Of a DNA stretch of 6,526 nucleotides, positions 1 to 4,120 are shown one piece after another. Location: NCBI GenBank assembly GCA_024404655.1, contig JAKSPR010000166.1, forward strand, positions 1 to 6,526, read 5' to 3'. The translations under genes were made by a program, and so were the position numbers. The stretch is from Clostridia bacterium. GTDB lineage: Bacteria > Bacillota > Clostridia > Oscillospirales > CAG-272. Below the pieces are notes generated by a model. It saw only the letters and a list, made by a program, of their open reading frames with translations. It was not told where the DNA came from and made no database searches. The number at the start of each line of letters is the position of its first letter. Within the stretch, counting starts at the first letter, position 1.

Positions 1-1022
1 TGACCGTCGGTGATGGAAATGACGTTGGTCGGGATATAGGCGGAGACGTCACCGGCCTGGGGTTCAATGATCGGCAGCGCGGTAATGGAACCGCCGCCGT
101 ATTCGGGAGCCATCTTTGCTGCGCGCTCCAGAAGTCTGGAATGCAGATAGAAGACGTCACCGGGATATGCTTCGCGGCCCGGCGGTCTGCGGATCAGAAG
201 GGAGAGTGCACGGTAAGCGCCGGCGTGCGTGGAAAGATCGTCATAAACGATCAGAACGTCCTTACCCTGATCCATGAAGTATTCTGCCATTGCGCAGCCT
301 GCGTAGGGGGCGATATACTGCACGGGAGCAAGCTCAGATGCCGGAGCGGAGACGATAATGGTATAATCCATAGCCCCTGCAATGGTCAGGTTTTCGACCA
401 ACTGCGCAACGGTGGAGTTCTTCTGACCGATCGCAACATAGATACAGACAACGCCGGTATCACGCTCGTTGATGATGGTATCGGTGGCAATCGCGGTTTT
501 ACCGGTCTGACGGTCACCGATGATCAGTTCACGCTGGCCGCGTCCGATCGGAATCATGGCATCGATCGCCTTGATACCGGTCTGCAGCGGTTCGCAGACG
601 GATTTACGTTCAATAATACCGGGAGCTTTCTTCTCAATGGGGCGGCGCTCCGCAGCCACAAAAGGACCTTTGCCGTCGACAGGCTCACCGAGCGGGTTGA
701 CGACACGTCCGATCAGACCTTCACCGACAGGAACGGAAACGACCTCACCGGTTCGTCTGACAAGGCTTCCCTCGCTGATACCGATATCGGTACCGAGCAT
801 AACAACGCTGACATAGGTTTCTTCCAGGTTCAGCGCCATACCGTATGAGCCGTTCTCAAAGGAAAGCAGCTCATTGGATTTGCATTTTTCAAGACCGTGC
901 ACCTTTGCAATACCGTCACCGACGGAAATGACGTACCCGATCTCATCTTCCTGCGTCTTGGAAGCATAGTTTTTGATTTGATCAGCGATGATCTTACTGA
1001 TATCATCGATCTTTAACTGCAT
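1..1022 (-). CDS. atpA: F1 ATP synthase subunit alpha, C-terminus cut off by the window edge
   Basis: Alpha subunit of the F1 head, which alternates with beta in the catalytic hexamer and holds the non-catalytic nucleotide sites on the cytoplasmic face. The first 340 codons of a family of about 500-510 residues are visible; the reading frame runs off the left edge in the conserved SITDGQ region. The start at 1022 gives the usual alpha N-terminus (MQLKIDDISKII). The N-terminal beta-barrel spans about residues 25-93. Walker A GDRQTGKT is at 169-176, the same position as in E. coli alpha. IGQKNS is at 198-203, Walker B LIVYDD at 257-262, and RRPPGREAYPGDVFYLHSR at 278-296. The Arg-finger region is outside the window. 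After the Walker B Asp pair the sequence reads LSTHAGAYR, where E. coli has LSKQAVAYR. The ribosome binding site is poor: GAAAGG lies 15 nt upstream. It follows atpH after a 98-bp gap and is the last gene seen of the atp operon. Confidence 0.98.
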   Translation of the reverse strand, partial: MQLKIDDISKIIADQIKNYASKTQEDEIGYVISVGDGIAKVHGLEKCKSNELLSFENGSYGMALNLEETYVSVVMLGTDIGISEGSLVRRTGEVVSVPVGEGLIGRVVNPLGEPVDGKGPFVAAERRPIEKKAPGIIERKSVCEPLQTGIKAIDAMIPIGRGQRELIIGDRQTGKTAIATDTIINERDTGVVCIYVAIGQKNSTVAQLVENLTIAGAMDYTIIVSAPASELAPVQYIAPYAGCAMAEYFMDQGKDVLIVYDDLSTHAGAYRALSLLIRRPPGREAYPGDVFYLHSRLLERAAKMAPEYGGGSITALPIIEPQAGDVSAYIPTNVISITDG

Positions 1023-1092
1023 TGATAGATAACCATGCCTTTCTTTTGGGATTCAAACGCGCTTGGGTTCCGTCTGTCTTACGGGTTATCCG

Positions 1093-1117
1093 AAAAACAG
1101 GCGGGATGATCCCCCTG
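1093..1117 (-). terminator. Terminator-like or attenuator hairpin between atpH and atpA
   Basis: On the minus strand, 3 nt after the atpH stop codon, CAGGGGG pairs with CCCGCCTG around the loop ATCAT. This gives seven base pairs with one bulged G, followed directly by five T residues (1093-1097). The shape is that of a short intrinsic terminator, but it sits inside the atp operon, where full termination would cut off atpA and everything after it. I infer partial termination, RNA processing or 3'-end stabilisation. A chance structure is also possible, because the stem is short and bulged. I see no convincing separate promoter for atpA in the remaining 70 bp. Confidence 0.4.
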
Positions 1118-1120
1118 TGG

Positions 1121-1654
1121 TTACACAATAACGGATGCAAGATTATGGCGCAGAGTTTCCAGTTTGGCACGGATGGTTCCGTCAAACTGTCTGCCGTCAC
1201 AGCGGAGCACGATGCCGCCGATCACTGCCGGATCGACATCACACCGCAGATGGATGGTCTTCCCTGTCAGCGTCTGCAGTTTGGTCTGCAGAGCAGAGGT
1301 CTGGGCAGCGCTCAGAGGACGTGCCGTCACGCAGACTGCTTCTGCGATATTGTGTTCCTCAAAATAAATCCGTTTGAATACTTTATAACAGTCCGGGACG
1401 AGATAGACTGCGTGTTTTTCGCAGAGAATCATCATGAAATTGAGCACCAGAGGCTCGGCCCCAGCGAAGGCTTCACTGATCAGCGTGAGCTTTTCCTTCG
1501 TCGGAACAGCCGGGGTGTCAAGCAGTCTGACGTATTCCGGATGGCTTTTCAGAACCTGTGTGATCGCCGAAAGATTCTGATCGAATTCCTGTATCCGTCC
1601 GTTCTGCACGGCAAGGGTGTAAAGTGCCTCACCGTATTCTTCACATGCGATCAT
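1121..1654 (-). CDS. atpH: F1 ATP synthase subunit delta
   Basis: Delta subunit (OSCP homologue), which links the top of the F1 alpha3beta3 head to the b-subunit peripheral stalk. It has 177 residues; the family is usually about 175-185. An all-helical N-terminal domain (about 1-105) opens with the typical EEYGEALYTLA. The C-terminal domain carries the family signature around residues 144-171: VIGGIVLRCDG, then DGTIRAKLETLRHNL. No membrane segment is seen, as expected. The ATG overlaps the atpF stop codon in an ATGA arrangement (1651-1654), which suggests translational coupling, and GGGAG lies 7 nt upstream of it. The overall sequence is divergent, as is normal for delta; identity rests on the C-terminal signature and operon position. 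A terminator-like hairpin follows immediately. Confidence 0.96.
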   Translation of the reverse strand: MIACEEYGEALYTLAVQNGRIQEFDQNLSAITQVLKSHPEYVRLLDTPAVPTKEKLTLISEAFAGAEPLVLNFMMILCEKHAVYLVPDCYKVFKRIYFEEHNIAEAVCVTARPLSAAQTSALQTKLQTLTGKTIHLRCDVDPAVIGGIVLRCDGRQFDGTIRAKLETLRHNLASVIV

Positions 1655-2160
1655 TTCTTTTCTCCCAGTTCTCTTATGAACTGATCGATCATCGCGCTGT
1701 TTTCTTCTTCGGAAAGATTACGTTCGATGACTGCAGATGCGATATCGACAGCCATGCCGGATACCTCATCCTTAATGTCATTGAGCGCTTTGGAGCGTTC
1801 AAGCTCGATCTGCTCTTCCGCTCGTTTCAGCGTCTTTTCCGCGCTGTCGCGTGCGTCTGCGAGGATCTGTTCGCCCTGCAGCTGTGCGCGCTTCACAGCA
1901 CTCTTGATGATTTCGTCGCCCTGTGATGCTGCCTGTTCCAGCTTTGCGGAGTATTCGTCGCGCATTTCAGCGGCAGCTTCCCTGTCGCGGCGTGCGCCGT
2001 CATACAAATCGCCGATCTCTTTCTGCCGTGCGTCCATCGCGTTTTTCAGCGGCACAAACAGAATCTTTTTCAAGAACAGGAACAGGATGATGATATTGCC
2101 CCAGGCAAATATCACAGTCCAGATGTCAAGGGAGACAAAACTTTCTGTAGTTCCTGGCAT
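1651..2160 (-). CDS. atpF: Fo ATP synthase subunit b (peripheral stalk)
   Basis: Subunit b forms the dimeric peripheral stalk that holds F1 stationary against the rotating c-ring. It has 169 residues, the normal length for bacterial b. A single N-terminal membrane helix covers about residues 11-36 (LDIWTVIFAWGNIIILFLFL onwards). The usual short VPLKNAMDARQKEI stretch follows, and then a long charged, Ala/Glu/Arg-rich helix to the C-terminus that is expected to form the right-handed coiled coil. The ATG at 2160 is 33 bp after atpE, with AAGGA about 11 nt upstream. The 3' end overlaps the atpH start by 4 bp. Only one b-type gene is visible, so a b/b' pair as in photosynthetic bacteria is not indicated here. 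Confidence 0.97.
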   Translation of the reverse strand: MPGTTESFVSLDIWTVIFAWGNIIILFLFLKKILFVPLKNAMDARQKEIGDLYDGARRDREAAAEMRDEYSAKLEQAASQGDEIIKSAVKRAQLQGEQILADARDSAEKTLKRAEEQIELERSKALNDIKDEVSGMAVDIASAVIERNLSEEENSAMIDQFIRELGEKK

Positions 2161-2193
2161 TTTACAAACCGTCCTTCTTCTTCTTTGTGTTTA

Positions 2194-2439
2194 TCAGAAC
2201 ACAAAGAGAAGCAGGAGTGCAACGACCAGTGCGTAAATACCGGTAGACTCCGTGATTGCACAGCCGAGGATCATGTTGGTACGGAGATCGCCCATTGCCT
2301 CGGGCTGACGTGCCATACCTTCCAGTGCCTTACCGACTGCATTACCTTCACCGATTGCAGGACCGATTGCGCCGAATCCCATTGCAATGCCGGCGCCGAG
2401 TGCGCAGGCTGCCTTTACGAGTGCTTCTGCCATTTCCAT
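2194..2439 (-). CDS. atpE: Fo ATP synthase subunit c, with a two-carboxylate (probably Na+-binding) site
   Basis: Proteolipid subunit c, a two-helix hairpin that oligomerises into the rotor ring and carries the coupling ion. It has 81 residues. Helix 1 (about 5-40) contains GAIGPAIGEGNAVGKA; the polar loop is ARQPE (43-47); helix 2 (about 52-80) contains AITESTGIYALV. The ion-binding carboxylate is E64. It is followed by S65, T66 and Y69, the Na+ type motif seen in Ilyobacter tartaricus (E65, S66, T67, Y70). Where Ilyobacter has Q32, this protein has a second glutamate, E31, as in the Fusobacterium nucleatum c-ring, which binds Na+ with two carboxylates. Na+ coupling is therefore inferred, not proven. 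The C-terminus is short and ends in LFVF. A perfect GGAGG 9 nt upstream and an AT-rich leader fit the high expression that ring assembly needs. Confidence 0.98.
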   Translation of the reverse strand: MEMAEALVKAACALGAGIAMGFGAIGPAIGEGNAVGKALEGMARQPEAMGDLRTNMILGCAITESTGIYALVVALLLLFVF

Positions 2440-2448
2440 GAGAATATA

Positions 2449-2453
2449 CCTCC
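2449..2453 (-). promoter_or_regulatory. Strong ribosome binding site of atpE
   Basis: GGAGG lies 9 nt before the atpE ATG (2437-2439) and fixes that start rather than the Met two codons downstream. The whole 47-bp atpB-atpE spacer is A/T-rich, with a TTTTTT run just upstream of the SD. An A/U-rich stretch next to the SD is known to enhance atpE translation in E. coli; a similar role here is an inference. Confidence 0.7.
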
Positions 2454-2486
2454 AAAAAACTTATGATGGTTGATTTATTTTCTGTT

Positions 2487-3233
2487 TCAGATTCCGGATT
2501 TCGCTTTAGGCGGGTTTGCTCCGCCGACATAAACCATAGTCAGCATGGAGAATACCAGCGCCTGGACGAAGCCGGAAAACAGGTCGAAGTAAATAGAGAG
2601 GAATGCGGGGATACCGAGCTGGAAGATCGGGATCGTATTGATGAATGTGACCGGAATCCACTGCAGCACAAATGCGCTGAGCGCAGCCAGTGCGGAATAA
2701 ACAAGGGTTGTGAGGACGCTGCCGCCTGCGATATTGCCGAAGTGACGGAACGACATCGAAACCGGGCTTGCGACCTCGGAGATGATGTTCATCGGCGTCA
2801 TGACGACAATAGGCTCGGTGAAGCTCTTGAGCCAGCCAAGGAAGCCGTTGTTCGAGATATTGCCGTACCATGTCATTGCCATGGTTGCAATCGCCCATGC
2901 GGCTGTGGTGCTGAGGTCCGCGGTTGAAGAACGGAGCACCTGCGTCATGCCGAGCAGTGAGCCGAAAACGGAGGACAGAAACAGTGTTCCGATATACGGC
3001 GCAAAATGCTCGTTGTGCTTGCCCATGGTACCGTCTACCAGGTTATAGAGCATGGACATGAGCTTTTCTGCGACAAGCTGTTTTTTTGTCGGGTGTTCAA
3101 CGGAGATACCGCGGGAGATCCAGTAGGCCAGCGCCATAATGATGATCATGGCGATCCAGGATGTGAGCGTTGTCTGCGTGATCTTCACGCCGCCGAGTAT
3201 CGGGATGACCCATAATATTTTAGGTCCTTCCAT
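2487..3233 (-). CDS. atpB: Fo ATP synthase subunit a
   Basis: Subunit a forms the two ion half-channels beside the c-ring and carries the essential Arg that resets the c-subunit carboxylate. It has 248 residues, within the usual 220-270 range. It is strongly hydrophobic, with membrane helices at about 20-40, 79-100, 112-126, 143-170, 173-195 and 205-236. The essential arginine is R163 in SFRHFGN (161-167). The common form of this motif is LRLFGN, so H164 replaces the usual Leu. The C-terminal segment FSGFVQALVFSMLTMVYV (219-236) holds the conserved Gln at 224. The ATG at 3233 has an ideal AAGGAGGTG 7 nt upstream (3241-3249) that lies inside the last codons of atpI, only 1 bp away, so the two are probably translationally coupled. 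Confidence 0.98.
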   Translation of the reverse strand: MEGPKILWVIPILGGVKITQTTLTSWIAMIIIMALAYWISRGISVEHPTKKQLVAEKLMSMLYNLVDGTMGKHNEHFAPYIGTLFLSSVFGSLLGMTQVLRSSTADLSTTAAWAIATMAMTWYGNISNNGFLGWLKSFTEPIVVMTPMNIISEVASPVSMSFRHFGNIAGGSVLTTLVYSALAALSAFVLQWIPVTFINTIPIFQLGIPAFLSIYFDLFSGFVQALVFSMLTMVYVGGANPPKAKSGI

Positions 3234-3234
3234 C

Positions 3235-3618
3235 CTATTTCACCTCCTTTCGGAAGAGTTCGTATAAGGTAAGGATCGGTCTTGTCATCAAAACTGGAAT
3301 AACAAGGGCGATCTTGTTGAAATACGCGCTTTTGAAGCCGACGACAAGTCCGGCGCCGAGAATGAGCAGGCGCACCAGATAAGATGCCGTGAGCGTTGCT
3401 TTCTGTTTGTTCGGATTTTCCTCATCCACGGTTTTATTGACACCGAGACACATGAGGAAGAAGTAGATGATGTTCAGAACGGAACCGTAAAGCGCACCGA
3501 AAAGTACCGTCAGTGAAAATTTGCCCATCAGTGCAGCGGCTGCACAAATTATCACAATAACAAAGACTTCACCGATGACGATCTTCATGGTCTCAGTCAG
3601 GGTTACGTTTTTATTCAA
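3235..3618 (-). CDS. atpI: ATP synthase subunit I family membrane protein, TTG start
   Basis: Small membrane protein of the ATP synthase subunit I type, found at the head of many bacterial atp operons. In studied bacteria it helps assemble the c-ring and is not part of the finished enzyme. It has 127 residues with four predicted membrane helices at about 12-31, 34-57, 76-95 and 101-118. The TVLFGALYGSVLNIIYFF segment in helix 2 resembles the family core. Between helices 2 and 3 is a charged loop (DEENPNKQK, about 65-73). The start codon is TTG (3616-3618), chosen because AAGGAG lies 9 nt upstream; the first ATG in frame is ten codons later and has no such site. It starts 3 bp after atpZ and stops 1 bp before atpB. 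The family is poorly conserved, so the identification leans partly on context. Confidence 0.85.
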   Translation of the reverse strand: MNKNVTLTETMKIVIGEVFVIVIICAAAALMGKFSLTVLFGALYGSVLNIIYFFLMCLGVNKTVDEENPNKQKATLTASYLVRLLILGAGLVVGFKSAYFNKIALVIPVLMTRPILTLYELFRKEVK

Positions 3619-3621
3619 AAG

Positions 3622-3903
3622 TTAATTCTCCTTATCGGCATCATCGTCTTTTTTGCCATAGTAGGAAACTTTTTCGTGGTTCCCCATCTTATCACGCAGA
3701 CCGATGACCCGGGACATGGATTTGAAACCAATGATGACACCAAACAGCACGGCTGCTGCAATGATGATTTTGTTCCATCCGAATCTTCCGCAGAGCCATT
3801 TGGCACCAAGAGCGAAAAGAACGGGCGGACAGAGCGCGCAGAACACCGCATCTGCAAACAGATTGATCTGGACAAGGACACGGTATAGATTCTCAACTTT
3901 CAT
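3622..3903 (-). CDS. atpZ: AtpZ-like small membrane protein, first gene of the atp operon
   Basis: Two-helix membrane protein of 93 residues, probably of the AtpZ / F0F1-ATPase-associated family (sometimes annotated as a putative Ca2+/Mg2+ transporter subunit). AtpZ and AtpI proteins are thought to act in Fo assembly or Mg2+ supply. Membrane helices fall at about 12-37 and 44-62. The second has the family-like FGVIIGFKSM, followed by a charged cytoplasmic tail ending in KKDDDADKEN. The start is uncertain. I chose ATG 3901-3903 (MKVENLYRVLVQI), which fits the family N-terminus and leaves a leader of about 80 nt, although it has no good SD. An in-frame ATG at 3970-3972 would add 23 residues (MLFSIQTISS...). 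It sits about 10 nt after the predicted transcription start, with an AGGG too close for comfort. The last codons contain the SD of atpI. Confidence 0.75.
   Translation of the reverse strand: MKVENLYRVLVQINLFADAVFCALCPPVLFALGAKWLCGRFGWNKIIIAAAVLFGVIIGFKSMSRVIGLRDKMGNHEKVSYYGKKDDDADKEN
3628..3633 (-). promoter_or_regulatory. Ribosome binding site that decides the TTG start of atpI
   Basis: AAGGAG lies 9 nt before TTG 3616-3618 and overlaps the last sense codons of atpZ (Asp-Lys-Glu-Asn-stop). This site supports the TTG start over the downstream ATG and suggests that atpZ and atpI are translationally coupled. Confidence 0.7.
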
Positions 3904-3989
3904 AAACAGCACCGACTGACATTGTGATCCGGAATCGTACAGAGAAGAAATCGTTTGAATTGAAAACAACATACTTCCCTATTATAACT

Positions 3990-4018
3990 ATTATACCATA
4001 TTCTGAACAAAATGTCAA
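3990..4018 (-). promoter_or_regulatory. Sigma-A promoter of the atp operon
   Basis: Read on the minus strand, the -35 box TTGACA (4013-4018) and the -10 box TATAAT (3990-3995) both match the consensus at all six positions. They are separated by exactly 17 bp. TG at -15/-14 (TGGTATAAT) adds an extended -10. The predicted transcription start is near 3983. The promoter lies between the terminator of the upstream peptidase gene and atpZ, so it should drive the whole atp operon. A second TATAAT at 3981-3986 lacks a matching -35 and is probably not used. Near-perfect consensus implies strong constitutive expression, as expected for ATP synthase. Confidence 0.9.
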
Positions 4019-4040
4019 TGATACACACAGCCGCCCACAA

Positions 4041-4063
4041 AATTTTCTTCGCTAATTTTCTTC
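4041..4063 (-). repeat. Short direct repeat upstream of the atp promoter
   Basis: The 10-mer GAAGAAAATT (minus strand) occurs twice, at 4054-4063 and 4041-4050, with a 13-bp period. This is about -58 to -80 relative to the predicted start. Being A-rich and upstream of a strong promoter, it could be a distal UP-type element or a binding site, but the repeat is short and may be chance in AT-rich intergenic DNA. Confidence 0.35.
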
Positions 4064-4084
4064 TTTCTGATTCTTCACAGAAGA

Positions 4085-4109
4085 CAGGCACGGCGATGAG
4101 CCGTGCCTG
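4085..4109 (-). terminator. Probable intrinsic terminator of the M16 peptidase gene
   Basis: A perfect 10-bp inverted repeat, CAGGCACGGC and GCCGTGCCTG, surrounds a 5-nt loop and starts 11 nt after the peptidase stop codon. On the minus strand it is followed by TCTTCTGTGA, which is T-rich but interrupted, so termination may be incomplete. It separates the peptidase transcript from the atp promoter about 65 bp further on. No T-tract is present on the plus-strand side. Confidence 0.7.
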
Positions 4110-4120
4110 AAATCTCTGAT

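Noticed and set aside
141..848. A 235-codon plus-strand open frame opposite atpA
   Set aside because: It is antisense to highly conserved alpha-subunit sequence with a Walker A and B; its translation shows no family features.
1001..1040. A 7-codon ORF (ATGGTTATCTATCAATGCAG...) overlapping the atpA start
   Set aside because: The only SD-like sequence (GAAAGG) is 1 nt from its ATG, too close to work; it is probably chance.
1023..1092. Possible internal promoter for atpA (TTGAAT with TTATCT)
   Set aside because: Poor -10 match and an 18-bp spacer, and it would place the transcription start at the atpA start codon itself.
1022..1684. A 220-codon plus-strand open frame across the atpH-atpA gap
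   Set aside because: It is mostly the mirror of atpH; I see no domain in its translation, and the true coding strand is fixed by the ATGA coupling of atpF and atpH.
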